Virus record (IMG/VR): IMGVR_UViG_3300025009_000111
Coordinates: 1-60,390 of that record
DNA length: 60,390 nucleotides
Origin: a virus
Reading direction: 5' to 3' (one strand)
The first letter of the stretch is position 1; the number at the start of each line of letters is the position of its first letter. Made by a program: the position numbers and the translations under genes. The notes beneath the pieces are model-generated. The model did not search any database, had not been told where the DNA came from, and saw nothing but the letters and a program-made list of their open reading frames with translations. Below, piece by piece: positions 15,112 through 23,889 of the stretch.

Positions 15112-16286
15112 TCCGGTATCACTCCCATCTTCTTGAATTCTGCGTACAGTCTGAACGTCAATAAAGCATCCATTGCATTGTACTTGAGCAGTTGTGGCAA
15201 TGGAGCTTGGTCCACCTTATTGTATGCATTCTCCCCGTATTTCGATTCCTCTATTCCTGACGCCTTGAGAAACCTTCCTACTTCCTCCGTATAGGTCAAT
15301 TGGCCAAGACGAATGAATGCTTGAAACTTCAGGCTTGTCGCCTTCCGTCTTCCGTCTAGCAAGTGGGCGACCAACCGGGTATCACACCACCAACCGACAG
15401 TTTGGGCATTTCCAACGGTATGCCCCCAGGTATCCTCAAACTGAAGATTGTGAGCGATCTTTCGAATTTTCGTATTCCAGAGGATTTTCAACCAATCAGC
15501 TTCTATTCCATCCAGAGGAAAAGCATATGCCAGCTTCGGGGATACAGCCACGGCCACTGTCCGGATATGGTGTTTCTCCCGATGGGGCTTCAGTCCTGTC
15601 GTCTCATAGTCGAAGGCAATCGTGGCTTTTCGTTTTTGGATTTCATCAAGGAAAGCCCCTATTTTTTCTTTATTTGTCACCAGACGGATACTTTCTAGTG
15701 GGGGAGGGTAGTCAGGAAGGGATTTCCCGATGCTATCACGCGCATTTTTAATGTCCTGTCGCCAAATTACCGATACCACTTTATCCCAAGACATCTTCTC
15801 AACGTATTCAGGGGTGTAGACAGGAGCAACCCAGCACCTGAAGTCAGGATCCGGAATTACGAAGCCCCGGACTTGTTCCAAAGTGAGACCTTCCCCCAAG
15901 TGAATCCTCTGCTCGTACAAAGCCTTCAACGATTCTTCCCCGCAACAAAAGATCAATTTGGGCTTGCAGGCCTTGATCGTTTTCCAAAGCCTGGAGCGGC
16001 ATTCAGATATTCCCTTATCCTTTATTGGACTGTAGCAAGCCACAGCAAACTCGACAGCAGCTTCATATTCCCCTCCAAATACTTGGAGCAATTGGTCTGA
16101 CAACCAAGGAGTATTTCTGTTTTTATCATTCTCCTTTGTCGGCCTTGGAAGAATGATCAGGATGTCTGTCTGTCTGTACTCTTGGAGGACAGAGAGGTGG
16201 GGGCCGGTACAACACTTGTCCAAACCGCAGGACGAGCACTGCAACGACCCCCCTATTGTCAATTCGTCTTCCGTAAAGAACCCCAT
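15108..16286 (-). CDS. UDG-like domain fused to DnaQ/PolI-type 3'-5' exonuclease
   Basis: A 392-residue protein. Residues 1-190 resemble the family 4 uracil-DNA glycosylase-like domain known at the N-terminus of SPO1-type phage polymerases (Cys-x2-Cys near residue 17, 'ILPRPTKEND', 'KPKLIFCCGEESLKAL'). Residues 215-392 are a DEDDy exonuclease: 'FDYETTGL' (Exo I), 'AHNLQFEDT' (Exo II) and 'YNAMDALLTFRLY' (Exo III). In related phages these domains are joined to the polymerase in one chain; here a stop and overlapping start separate them. Whether the UDG-like part is catalytic cannot be told; it may be structural. Confidence 0.85.
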   Translation of the reverse strand: MGFFTEDELTIGGSLQCSSCGLDKCCTGPHLSVLQEYRQTDILIILPRPTKENDKNRNTPWLSDQLLQVFGGEYEAAVEFAVACYSPIKDKGISECRSRLWKTIKACKPKLIFCCGEESLKALYEQRIHLGEGLTLEQVRGFVIPDPDFRCWVAPVYTPEYVEKMSWDKVVSVIWRQDIKNARDSIGKSLPDYPPPLESIRLVTNKEKIGAFLDEIQKRKATIAFDYETTGLKPHREKHHIRTVAVAVSPKLAYAFPLDGIEADWLKILWNTKIRKIAHNLQFEDTWGHTVGNAQTVGWWCDTRLVAHLLDGRRKATSLKFQAFIRLGQLTYTEEVGRFLKASGIEESKYGENAYNKVDQAPLPQLLKYNAMDALLTFRLYAEFKKMGVIPE

Positions 16287-16289
16287 TGG

Positions 16290-17324
16290 TTATTCCTCCA
16301 CATCAGGACACAGGATCAGACCAGTAACCGCCCGCACTCCATTCCCTCCACCGTACAGGAACTTGTCCGAAACCTTGAATCCGTTCAACCCCACACGGGT
16401 AATTAAATCCTTGAGGAATTCCGGATTGATCATGAACTGAAGATCCTGGGAAGCCGCCGGCATTTTGAACCGTTCCTTGATCCGGGCGTACGGACCGGAC
16501 GCACTAACGTAAAGGATTCCACTCTTGATTTGAATCGTGACTTCAGGAAGGGGGGAACCTTTATCGATCACGTTCTCGGCCCTGGCCACGGCATTGACGA
16601 TATCCGGAGGGAAGCTGATGCCGACACCTTCCATCTCGAAGAACGGTTCGATGTCCTTGTACTCAACTTCCATGCGACGGAAGCTGAATACTGTCCCGGT
16701 TTCCTCGTCTTTTACGTGCCCCCAACCTTCCGTCATGGCAATTTTGGTGTATCGTACCTGTGCGATTTGGGACACGATTACAGCCGGTACGAGAATGTCG
16801 TGCTTGCTGCAGGGCTTGCTGAATACCATGGAGGTCAACCGCAGATTGTCCGAACTGTAAACATGATTCCCCCTGACCAGGACGTTTGTCAGATGCGGCT
16901 TGTCGGTCCCTTTCCGACAAGTGTGTTGACAGAAGGAACAGGCATCCCATAGCCCTTCTGGGACGGTGAGCCACTTTTCGGGCAAAACGACTGGGAAGGA
17001 ATCCGGATCGACATCGGCTTCCATCTTGACCCAGACTTTCAACTTCGGGGTGGTGACGGTCAATTCCACTTCTTCGATCGTGACATCAATTTCATCAGCT
17101 TTCGTCTTCCTAAGAACCCCGAGAAGCTCATCGGCTCGGACAGCTCCGTTAAGTTTGGACAGTTCTTTGGGAAGCGGGTGGGAGATACTGATCGAATCAC
17201 TACAAGTGCGGATCTGCCCGTTGTTGAAAATGAAGGATTGGGACGAAGCCTGGATTTCATTTTTGGCCAATCCTGCGACAGTCACTTCCAAGCAATTCAC
17301 GAATAGGTCTCGACTGATTTTCAT
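16290..17324 (-). CDS. Sliding clamp (DnaN-like)
   Basis: A 344-residue beta-rich protein. Its length and three-fold pattern of alternating strands match the bacterial beta clamp (about 366 residues, three domains). Supporting features are its place directly before the polymerase subunit genes and the presence of a dedicated clamp loader ATPase in the same operon. Similarity by eye is modest, and an insertion with several cysteines ('CSFCQHTC') near residues 130-140 is unusual. It has a good aggag ribosome site. Confidence 0.7.
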   Translation of the reverse strand: MKISRDLFVNCLEVTVAGLAKNEIQASSQSFIFNNGQIRTCSDSISISHPLPKELSKLNGAVRADELLGVLRKTKADEIDVTIEEVELTVTTPKLKVWVKMEADVDPDSFPVVLPEKWLTVPEGLWDACSFCQHTCRKGTDKPHLTNVLVRGNHVYSSDNLRLTSMVFSKPCSKHDILVPAVIVSQIAQVRYTKIAMTEGWGHVKDEETGTVFSFRRMEVEYKDIEPFFEMEGVGISFPPDIVNAVARAENVIDKGSPLPEVTIQIKSGILYVSASGPYARIKERFKMPAASQDLQFMINPEFLKDLITRVGLNGFKVSDKFLYGGGNGVRAVTGLILCPDVEE

Positions 17325-17357
17325 TCTTCACACTCCTCTTTTTGTTGGTTAAAAGTA

Positions 17358-17389
17358 AGGGGTACACCCCTGAGATAAGGTGCACCCCT
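17358..17389 (-). promoter_or_regulatory. Hairpin in leader of clamp gene
   Basis: On the minus strand AGGGGTGCACC pairs with GGTGTACCCCT (11 pairs including one G-T), with a loop of about ten bases. It begins at the promoter motif's downstream edge, so it would form at the very 5' end of the transcript. There is no clean U tract, so it is more likely an mRNA-stabilising or operator element than a terminator. Confidence 0.6.
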
Positions 17390-17398
17390 ATTATACGG
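17389..17398 (-). promoter_or_regulatory. CCGTATAATA promoter motif
   Basis: Minus-strand CCGTATAATA about 65 bases before the clamp gene, immediately upstream of a strong hairpin. It has the same sequence as the other motifs of the set. Confidence 0.7.
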
Positions 17399-17423
17399 AC
17401 GGTTGATGAATTCTCAGATTAGA

Positions 17424-18245
17424 TCACACGCCCCACTTTTCCAAGGCTGCGAGCACCCGATAGGTTTCGAGACGTGCAGTGCTGACAGAGGAGTTACCAC
17501 CGTTGGCAACGTACAGCTCATCTGCCTTCGGGAAGACTACGTTCAGATCACGGGACTTGGTGGCCCGGATGGCATCGACCGCGGCATCAAAACGGCCGTA
17601 CTTGGAATTGCGGTTGATCTTGGACTTCGGCTTCTTTTCCTTGGGCTCGGCCGGTTCCTCGGAAGTCTCTTCAGCAGCTTCCTCATTCTTTTCTTCCTCT
17701 TCCTCAGCAGGCGGTGCCGGGGGTTGGACCTTCTTGGAAACCTTTTTGGTCTTCGGGGGGATTTCTTTCTCCAGGGGAAGCTTGATGCCCAGGGCAACAA
17801 AGGCGTCCTTGGCTTTCCGCGTGAAGCTAGCCTTGCCTTCGATAACCTCGAAGTCATCCTCGCGGATTTCCTTCGCTTCCTGCCGAATGGTTGCTTCCAA
17901 GGCATCAGTGTCTTCCACATCGATGGGAGGGGTGAGATTCATCACTTCGTTCATCTCAACGGCAAGAGCGGCCATGTCAACTGTCGGGGTGTCTTTAGCA
18001 TCGTCTTCCCCTTCGCCAGCTTCCTTCTCCTCGGCTGCCTTGCGTGCCTTGGCAATTGCGTTCGCCTTACGTCCCAGAGCCAGGAGCATGTTCTTGCGTT
18101 CGACCTGGGCTTCATTGGGTTCTTCCAGAGCCTTGAGCGCATTGTACTCGGCCTGGATCTTCTTCACATCTGACGCCGTGCAGTTCTGGGCTTCGGGATA
18201 CTTTACCAGGGAACTGGCTTTCGGTGCTGTCTTGGGGGTTCCCAT
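17424..18245 (-). CDS. Acidic/lysine-rich protein with C-terminal helical domain
   Basis: A 273-residue protein. Residues 30-130 are charged helices, 165-205 a low-complexity Lys-Pro then Glu-rich linker, and the last 60 residues a compact domain ('RFDAAVDAIRATK...ARLETYRVLAALEKWG') of winged-helix or histone-like appearance. Start 18245 has aaggag 8 bases upstream. It sits between helicase and clamp genes. It may be a nucleoid-type or replication-accessory protein; no family was recognised. Confidence 0.65.
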   Translation of the reverse strand: MGTPKTAPKASSLVKYPEAQNCTASDVKKIQAEYNALKALEEPNEAQVERKNMLLALGRKANAIAKARKAAEEKEAGEGEDDAKDTPTVDMAALAVEMNEVMNLTPPIDVEDTDALEATIRQEAKEIREDDFEVIEGKASFTRKAKDAFVALGIKLPLEKEIPPKTKKVSKKVQPPAPPAEEEEEKNEEAAEETSEEPAEPKEKKPKSKINRNSKYGRFDAAVDAIRATKSRDLNVVFPKADELYVANGGNSSVSTARLETYRVLAALEKWGV

Positions 18246-18308
18246 TTTCATCTCTCCTTGCTTTCTGTTCTTGTTTCTATCCGGTTGATCCGGTATTGAC
18301 CTTCACCA

Positions 18309-18318
18309 TAGTATACGG
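18309..18318 (-). promoter_or_regulatory. CCGTATACTA promoter motif (variant)
   Basis: Minus-strand CCGTATACTA, one base different from the consensus, 64 bases before the acidic protein gene. It is preceded by AACTCAA and lacks a -35 box. Confidence 0.6.
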
Positions 18319-18351
18319 TTGAGTTATCGAAACATAGTAAATGGTTGATTA

Positions 18352-19944
18352 TCAGTCAGTTAGTTCCATATCTTCTTCGGTTCTTTCAATATCCCGTTCC
18401 CACTTACACCACCAACTGTCCGTTGCGATCCTTCCCCGGGGTAGGTCCATTGTCACTCCAACTTGATCGAAGACGGTGAATTCAGTTTCTCGGTGGAGAA
18501 CCCAACTGATTCGCATCTTTTGTTCCTTCTTTTCCTGTTTGGTTTGGTGAAGCCCAAGCATCCCGACACAGTGGGACAACTTCCGTTTGTCTTCTGAGCT
18601 GTTCTTTGCAGTGATCGTTCGGAGATCATATGAATCGCGGTTCGCTTGAGTAGGAACACAAACCAAACAATGGTACCGTTGAGAAAGCTGTCGGAGTGCC
18701 GCCCACCGTTCGTTCTCCTGTTGCCGTGGGTCACTCTTAGGATTCTCAGGAGCAAGGATATCAGCATAGTCAATCACCACTACATCCGGCACGAATCCAT
18801 CCCGGTCTTTCCAGTTTTCGAGAATGGACCGAATCCCCCGGACGTTGATGCTGGTATTCGGATGTACTGATAATTTGAAGTCTCGTCCTTTCATCCGGCC
18901 AAGGATCAATTTGGCTGCCCGTTGACAATCGGACATTGTCGCCTTTTTAATCTGGACCTTTCGATACAACCAAGCCGGAACGTAGTCAGAACCTTTCCCC
19001 TTACAACGTGTACAAGGCTTATACCCTTCCGGGATATCTTCTGGAGGCATTGGAACAGCATCAGCATCGGGAAGGATCTGAGGATTATTGGTCGGACAAT
19101 GCTCATTCGGGGTTTCCCCTAATTGGCAGTGCAAACAGTCAAGCGTACATCGATTATATTCATATTCATCTACTGAAGTGTGCTTCCCTGTCAACAGTGA
19201 ATATAGCCGGCGAAGGGTTTGGGATTCGGACATATCCCCGACTTGGAACCACGCTACATTCACACGGGATAAGCAACCCCGCTGAATCAGGATTGTTCCC
19301 CAATATGTCTTTCCACGCTTTTCCGGACCGAGCAATCCAATAAGTGAATCCCGAACCATGTAACGATTTAGCAATTCACCTAGGGATCCAGGGAACGTTA
19401 ACAAAGGGTCAATATTCTCTTCGAGGGATGCCCGAACTTTTTCCATGTCACATAGTGGATTGAATCCCCCTGTCCTTGTTCGTTCGACCGGGGTCCAACC
19501 TTTTATCATTTCCTCAGCTTGCTCGGCACCACCAGCATAAAGAGACGATCGAAGGGTTTCGCCGAGTAGTTCGATCTGTCGCTTTTTCCAATACCGAATG
19601 GTTTCATCAACTAAAAAGTCAATATTCCAACGGGGGTTCTCAGCATCATTTGCATTGTCCAGCTTGGTTAGGAATTGTTCAATCAGTGAAAGGATTTCAC
19701 TGTTGAATTCACCTTCCCGGCAAGCCCGTTCGTATCGAGTACGTATTGCCTCACCAGGAGCATCGGAGTATTGGTCATAGTACTCGATACACCAATTAGC
19801 AACATGGACGGCAAATTCAGAATGGAGATACTCAGCTCGATACTGGTCTCGGAGTTCCCGCAGAAACTTTTCTTCCAATATCATCGCTGTGACAATCTGT
19901 CGGTCCATCCTTCCGGATAGGTCCATTGGTTTTCGGCTAATCAT
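18352..19944 (-). CDS. DnaB-like replicative helicase
   Basis: A 530-residue RecA-fold helicase. The N-terminal helical part is about 1-160, Walker A 'GPEKRGKT' lies near 205 and Walker B 'DVVVIDYADIL' near 390, followed by a DnaB-type 'TQANRDSY' sensor. Between Walker A and Walker B there is an insertion with Cys-x-Leu-His-Cys and 'CTRCKGKG' clusters, a probable zinc-binding element not usual in DnaB. It would unwind the fork. The loader and probable initiator genes follow immediately upstream in the same operon. Confidence 0.88.
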   Translation of the reverse strand: MISRKPMDLSGRMDRQIVTAMILEEKFLRELRDQYRAEYLHSEFAVHVANWCIEYYDQYSDAPGEAIRTRYERACREGEFNSEILSLIEQFLTKLDNANDAENPRWNIDFLVDETIRYWKKRQIELLGETLRSSLYAGGAEQAEEMIKGWTPVERTRTGGFNPLCDMEKVRASLEENIDPLLTFPGSLGELLNRYMVRDSLIGLLGPEKRGKTYWGTILIQRGCLSRVNVAWFQVGDMSESQTLRRLYSLLTGKHTSVDEYEYNRCTLDCLHCQLGETPNEHCPTNNPQILPDADAVPMPPEDIPEGYKPCTRCKGKGSDYVPAWLYRKVQIKKATMSDCQRAAKLILGRMKGRDFKLSVHPNTSINVRGIRSILENWKDRDGFVPDVVVIDYADILAPENPKSDPRQQENERWAALRQLSQRYHCLVCVPTQANRDSYDLRTITAKNSSEDKRKLSHCVGMLGLHQTKQEKKEQKMRISWVLHRETEFTVFDQVGVTMDLPRGRIATDSWWCKWERDIERTEEDMELTD

Positions 19945-19947
19945 ATT

Positions 19948-20475
19948 TTATGCTTTCAATTCGATTAGAATTGCACCATCCATCAGGCGACGAGTAATTC
20001 GACAGTCGGATCCTGCCGGAGAGAGATTCGACGTGCAACTTGTTGCTTTTCCGGCATTATACCTTCCGTTGATCACCCGGTACATGATCTCGGCTTCCCA
20101 GGGGCTGCGCCCTTCCATTCCAAAATCATCAAGAATCAAATGTCGGACTGTCAGTAGTCCATGGATGCGGTCTTCCCGGTGGTGCTGGGATTCCTTGACC
20201 GAGGCTACCATTTCAGTAGTATTAGTCCAGATAGTTCCAATTCCTCTCAAAAGAAGCTCACGACAAAAAGCACAGGATAGATGCGTTTTTCCAGTTCCTA
20301 CGTCCCCGACTATATAAGCACCTGGGATAGGTACTGTCAATAGAATTTTGGCCACGGTAGCACGTAGATTTTCTGGAAAATGGGACATCTCCGCCCCGAG
20401 ATACCGTGGAGGGATTCCGGATATTTTCATCCGCTCCCCTACATGCTTCGCCATAGATTCGAGATACGTAGTCAT
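19948..20475 (-). CDS. DnaC/IstB-like helicase loader ATPase
   Basis: A 175-residue AAA+ protein. Walker A is 'GDVGTGKTH', Walker B 'LILDDFG', sensor 1 'TSNLS', and an arginine-finger region 'RITRRLMDG' follows. It is shorter than E. coli DnaC (245 residues) and lacks its N-terminal extension. Start 20475 is preferred because ggag lies 9 bases upstream; an upstream TTG adds five residues. Adjacent to the DnaB-like helicase, it should load that helicase. Confidence 0.88.
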   Translation of the reverse strand: MTTYLESMAKHVGERMKISGIPPRYLGAEMSHFPENLRATVAKILLTVPIPGAYIVGDVGTGKTHLSCAFCRELLLRGIGTIWTNTTEMVASVKESQHHREDRIHGLLTVRHLILDDFGMEGRSPWEAEIMYRVINGRYNAGKATSCTSNLSPAGSDCRITRRLMDGAILIELKA

Positions 20476-21140
20476 TTCGATTTTCTCCAATTGTTCGTGA
20501 ATGAGTGCTTTTCTGTTTGACTTATTATACGGTTCATGGCAGTCTCATTTACAAGGGGACGTCCCTGTCTGCCATCACTTTTTTCAGAAAGCCAGGCATA
20601 TGCCCGGTTCTTTACTTTCTCGAAGGTATCATCACCGCGGATGACATAATCGAAGTTGAACCACGATTTTCCAACCAATTCCTTCGATTCCCTTATCGCT
20701 TCAAACAATTCAATCCATTCCCGTTTGTTGGGGTATGATGCCAGCCGCGTGTTGAGCTTTTGTTGACGCCACGTGTTGAGCTTTATGATTTTAACCAGTC
20801 CCAGTTGTTTGGAAACCTCGTTCCACCGCTCAATGATCCATTTGATACGAGCAGTGTTGTCAGGTTCTTCCTGCTCTAAAAAACTTACTTGATTCCTCAA
20901 TTCATTCGGGCGGGGGTTTTTATAAGGGGCGGGGATAGGGGGCTTTTTATTAAGGGGTAGGGGATTAATTATGGGGGTATGGGGTGGAGTTAATTTTGGG
21001 GGTGGGTGTCTTGTATTGGAAGAATTTATTTTAATTTCCGAATAGTATGTACTTAATTTCTCTCCGACTACTAATACCCCCTTTTTCAACACCAAAAAAC
21101 CACGTTCAATCATTTTATCAATTAACTCGTTATCAGACAT
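20472..21140 (-). CDS. Probable replication initiator / replisome organiser
   Basis: A 222-residue protein. Residues 1-35 look like a small winged-helix segment, 40-80 are a proline-rich linker, and 100-200 form a helical domain ('WIELFEAIRESKELVGKSWFNFDYVIRG...AYAWL') like the C-terminal domain of phage initiator proteins that sit next to DnaC-type loaders. Start 21140 has gggag 8 bases upstream. The gene end overlaps the loader start and contains a promoter motif. Role assigned from domain pattern and order. Confidence 0.7.
   Translation of the reverse strand: MSDNELIDKMIERGFLVLKKGVLVVGEKLSTYYSEIKINSSNTRHPPPKLTPPHTPIINPLPLNKKPPIPAPYKNPRPNELRNQVSFLEQEEPDNTARIKWIIERWNEVSKQLGLVKIIKLNTWRQQKLNTRLASYPNKREWIELFEAIRESKELVGKSWFNFDYVIRGDDTFEKVKNRAYAWLSEKSDGRQGRPLVNETAMNRIISQTEKHSFTNNWRKSK
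20523..20532 (-). promoter_or_regulatory. CCGTATAATA promoter motif
   Basis: Minus-strand CCGTATAATA inside the last codons of the initiator gene, about 50 bases before the helicase-loader ATG. It would give the loader and helicase genes extra transcription. Confidence 0.65.
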
Positions 21141-21221
21141 CGTATACACTCCCATCGTCTGCCGACTTATCGTTTACTTCGAATAAGTCTTTCTCGTTAA
21201 AAAGTAAGTGGCAAGCCCACC

Positions 21222-21231
21222 TATTTTACGG
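21222..21231 (-). promoter_or_regulatory. CCGTAAAATA promoter motif (variant)
   Basis: Minus-strand CCGTAAAATA, one base from consensus, in the 158-base gap before the initiator gene. A hairpin at the end of the previous gene lies just upstream, so transcription likely restarts here. Confidence 0.55.
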
Positions 21232-21279
21232 GATACCCGATGTACCCCATATCTGTATACGTTTTTGGGTATACTCGAA

Positions 21280-21308
21280 CGAAAAGTCCAGTAAGCCCTT
21301 ACTTTTCG
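21280..21308 (-). terminator. Hairpin at end of SNF2 helicase gene
   Basis: CGAAAAGT pairs with ACTTTTCG (8 bp) around the stop codon of the helicase gene, with a 13-base loop. No strong U run follows, so it may be a weak terminator or an mRNA 3'-end structure. Confidence 0.5.
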
Positions 21309-22921
21309 ATAAGTCCCTGAAGTACTTCATCAAGGATCGTTTCTTCCGAATGGATATCCTTCCCGTCCAGGATCTGTTCCAATACTTTCGCTTTTCGTGC
21401 GAGTACTTTTGCAATCACTTCGTCGATCGTAGATTTCGCCAGCAGGTAATAAATATTTACCGTATCATGTTGACCGATACGGTGGCAGCGGTCCTCGGCT
21501 TGAGTAAGCTCGCCAGGTGTCCACGGCAGTTCGGCAAATGCCACGGATGAGGCTGCCGTGAGAGTGATTCCCACTCCGGCTGCTTTGACATTACCAATAA
21601 ACAGACGTATGGAAGAATCGTTTTGAAAGGCCTGTACCCGGTTGGTCCGTTGTTCCTGGCTTGTCCGTCCATCAACTATGACAGATACGTCTGGAAAGGC
21701 TTCTTTTAGTTTATCAACCGTGTCGTGGTGTGTAGTGAAAAGAACCAACTTTCCATCAGCTTCCAAGAAGTCCCGAACCCAAACAATCAAGGAATCCATT
21801 TTTCCTTTGATCGCCGCTTGCTTCAGTGCTTCAATTTGAGAAAGTTGGTCAAGTCGTTTCATTGTCCCATCTGCCAGACGCTGGAGTGCTTGATCTTGCA
21901 CTTCTCGATATTCCGTCCAGTTGTTCAAGAGAAGGGGAACTGAAGAACGGATCTTTGGAGGAAGTACAGACAGGACGTCAACTTTACGCCTGCGGATCAT
22001 GATCGTATCGTTTAGCAGTTTGTGCAGTTCGGCTTGATTGGATGCCCCTTTAAAGTCCATGCCACCCGACCAGCGGTTCGGTTCCGGGTCGCAGTACTTC
22101 AGGCCGAATTGGTAATATGATGGGAATTGAGAAGGTGCGATCAGGTTGATAGCATTGAAAAGCTCAATAGGACGATTGACCAATGGTGTTCCTGAAATCG
22201 AGATGATATGCTGAACGCCATCACAGATTTTCTGTACGGCTTTCGTTCGTTTAGTCTTGCCGTTCTTGATTCCGTGGGCTTCGTCCAGGATGACAGCTCT
22301 TACACCCAGGGATTTGAATAGAGTGATCCGAGTGGAAATGATATCGTAGTTCACCACGTGGATCCGGGCAGCTCTGAAGGTGTCGATTGAAAGTGGATCC
22401 TTTTTAGGTTCAGCTCCGGTGTGGACCAAGCAGTCTGAATGGGACCAGTCTCGGAGTTCCTTTCGCCAGACTTCCTTTAAGGACGCAGGGCAGATGATCA
22501 AAGCTGGCCGGATATGTTGGTTAGCAGTTAACCATCCGATCGTTTGGACGGTTTTGCCCAGTCCCATGTCGTCGGCGAGAAGTGCTCGTCCATTCAGTTC
22601 CTGCAATCTTTTGATTCCAACTTGTTGGTACGGGAAAAGCTGATCCCAGAAGGAAAGTTTGGAACTGTCAAACTTCGAAGACTTAGCCGGCGTTAATGCC
22701 TGGATCAAATCTGGATGGATTTTGAACCCTTTGGTTTCCAGTTCAGCGAGTTGGGAACGGGTGATAATAACGGTCCAGGTTCGGGTATCCCAGTTGAAGG
22801 TTCTGGAACTGAATGTCGTTTTGACCCAGGAAACAAGTGCCGGGTCGTAAGGATACACCAGATCGGAATAGACAGCCCCGCGGGACACTTGGTTCAGTGT
22901 AGCTGTTCGTTCGGAAGCCAT
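21299..22921 (-). CDS. SNF2-family DNA helicase/translocase
   Basis: A 540-residue superfamily 2 ATPase. Q/motif I is 'LLADDMGLGKT', motif II 'ILDEAHGIKN', motif III 'ISGTP', and the C-terminal lobe has 'LFTTH' and 'DRCHRIGQHDTVNIYYL', the motif V/VI signature of SNF2 enzymes. The N-terminal 90 residues resemble the HARP-like extension of SMARCAL1/phage SNF2 proteins, suggesting fork remodelling or annealing activity. It is the first gene of the leftward block, starting from the divergent promoter region. Confidence 0.92.
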   Translation of the reverse strand: MASERTATLNQVSRGAVYSDLVYPYDPALVSWVKTTFSSRTFNWDTRTWTVIITRSQLAELETKGFKIHPDLIQALTPAKSSKFDSSKLSFWDQLFPYQQVGIKRLQELNGRALLADDMGLGKTVQTIGWLTANQHIRPALIICPASLKEVWRKELRDWSHSDCLVHTGAEPKKDPLSIDTFRAARIHVVNYDIISTRITLFKSLGVRAVILDEAHGIKNGKTKRTKAVQKICDGVQHIISISGTPLVNRPIELFNAINLIAPSQFPSYYQFGLKYCDPEPNRWSGGMDFKGASNQAELHKLLNDTIMIRRRKVDVLSVLPPKIRSSVPLLLNNWTEYREVQDQALQRLADGTMKRLDQLSQIEALKQAAIKGKMDSLIVWVRDFLEADGKLVLFTTHHDTVDKLKEAFPDVSVIVDGRTSQEQRTNRVQAFQNDSSIRLFIGNVKAAGVGITLTAASSVAFAELPWTPGELTQAEDRCHRIGQHDTVNIYYLLAKSTIDEVIAKVLARKAKVLEQILDGKDIHSEETILDEVLQGLIEK

Positions 22922-23114
22922 GTTCGTTTGCCTTTCAGTTATCGTTCAGTCCATGTCATGAGTCTGGTTATTATACGGTCGGATTGGATAAATTTGAAGG
23001 AAAGTTGAAAAATATTTATGGTTTACACTAGTAATCTAGTTAAACTGGTTGTATATTGTTAGTATCAGGGTGGAAGCACCACCTACAACCAACCAAAATA
23101 AAGGAGAGACTGAG
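22922..23114. promoter_or_regulatory. Divergent promoter region
   Basis: The A+T-rich 193-base region between the leftward and rightward blocks. On the minus strand it holds CCGTATAATA (22969-22978). On the plus side there is TTTACA (23022) and TATATT (23052), too far apart to be a normal pair, and a perfect inverted repeat ACTAG-TAAT-CTAGT (23027-23040) that could be an operator. This is the main switch point of transcription and a candidate early control or origin region. Confidence 0.6.
22969..22978 (-). promoter_or_regulatory. CCGTATAATA promoter motif
   Basis: Minus-strand CCGTATAATA 48 bases upstream of the SNF2 helicase ATG, the likely start of the long leftward transcript. Confidence 0.7.
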
Positions 23115-23315
23115 ATGACAAAGCTAGACCAAATGGTGGAAACTTGGATTAAAGCGGAAGATAAAGCAGTACAGGGAAACCAGTTAGCCGACGCTTACGG
23201 ACGTAGTGTTGCAAAGCTCAATGCAGCTAGGACTTGGGAACACATCGATATGTACTTATACGAAGTTGCTGGAACGTGGGAATGCCAAGATCCGGAAACC
23301 AGTATCCGAGTATAA
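23115..23315 (+). CDS. Small hypothetical protein
   Basis: A 66-residue acidic helical protein with aaaggagag directly upstream. It is the first gene of the rightward block after the divergent promoter region, so it is likely expressed early. No motif is recognised. Early-expressed small proteins of phages often modulate host functions, but nothing in the sequence shows that here. Confidence 0.65.
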   Translation: MTKLDQMVETWIKAEDKAVQGNQLADAYGRSVAKLNAARTWEHIDMYLYEVAGTWECQDPETSIRV

Positions 23316-23366
23316 CCACCAACACCCCGATCCCCGGCGGGAAATACCGGGGGAGAGGACAGGAAT

Positions 23367-23645
23367 ATGAAAATCACAGTAACACGCAAAACCGAAGAGA
23401 TATACATAGCAAAGTCAGATATTGGGTACTGGCAGAACGGGGACAAGTTGGACGAGCGGTTGGCTCTGAGTACGAACGAGAGTTATCCGATATTTTTAAA
23501 TTTGTATGCGCAAGCAGTAGACCGCAAGAACGGTAATCGGTACATGCTCATCACACGGTTTGGGATTTCCAAGGTATCCTCCCCGGTTGCCTTTGCGTCT
23601 GTTCAAAACCTTAAGGTTGGTGAATCAGTGACTTTGGAAAAGTGA
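23367..23645 (+). CDS. Small hypothetical protein
   Basis: A 92-residue protein with alternating beta-prone segments ('MKITVTRKTEEIYIA', 'YMLITRFGISKV') and no cysteine. An aggacaggaat ribosome site precedes the ATG. It lies between two other short genes in a tightly packed early-type cluster. Function unknown. Confidence 0.65.
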   Translation: MKITVTRKTEEIYIAKSDIGYWQNGDKLDERLALSTNESYPIFLNLYAQAVDRKNGNRYMLITRFGISKVSSPVAFASVQNLKVGESVTLEK

Positions 23646-23655
23646 GGAGAATGTC

Positions 23656-23862
23656 ATGAACCCCAAAATCCAACAAGCACTTGACCTGCTGAACCGGATG
23701 ATTGCGGACGGGTGGGAGTATCCGGACGCTGAAGACCACGTGTCCGTGAAGCTGCGTGTAAGCAACATCGCTCTGCGCAAGGCTTACGATGCTGATCAGG
23801 TTCGGCAACTGAATAAAAACATTAGCTTTTCAGAACGGTTTGGATCTACAATCAAGGGTTGA
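23656..23862 (+). CDS. Small hypothetical protein
   Basis: A 68-residue helical protein ('ALDLLNRMIADGWEYPDAEDHVSVK'), preceded by gaggag 7 bases upstream of the ATG. The N-terminal half resembles a short helix-turn-helix-like segment, but not strongly enough to call a DNA-binding protein. It precedes the sigma-like gene. Confidence 0.65.
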   Translation: MNPKIQQALDLLNRMIADGWEYPDAEDHVSVKLRVSNIALRKAYDADQVRQLNKNISFSERFGSTIKG

Positions 23863-23889
23863 ACGATAACAAGGACTAGGAGTATGAAA

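Noticed and set aside
20505-20738. Plus-strand frames over the initiator gene
   Set aside because: No ribosome site and opposite to a well supported gene with promoter and coupled neighbours.
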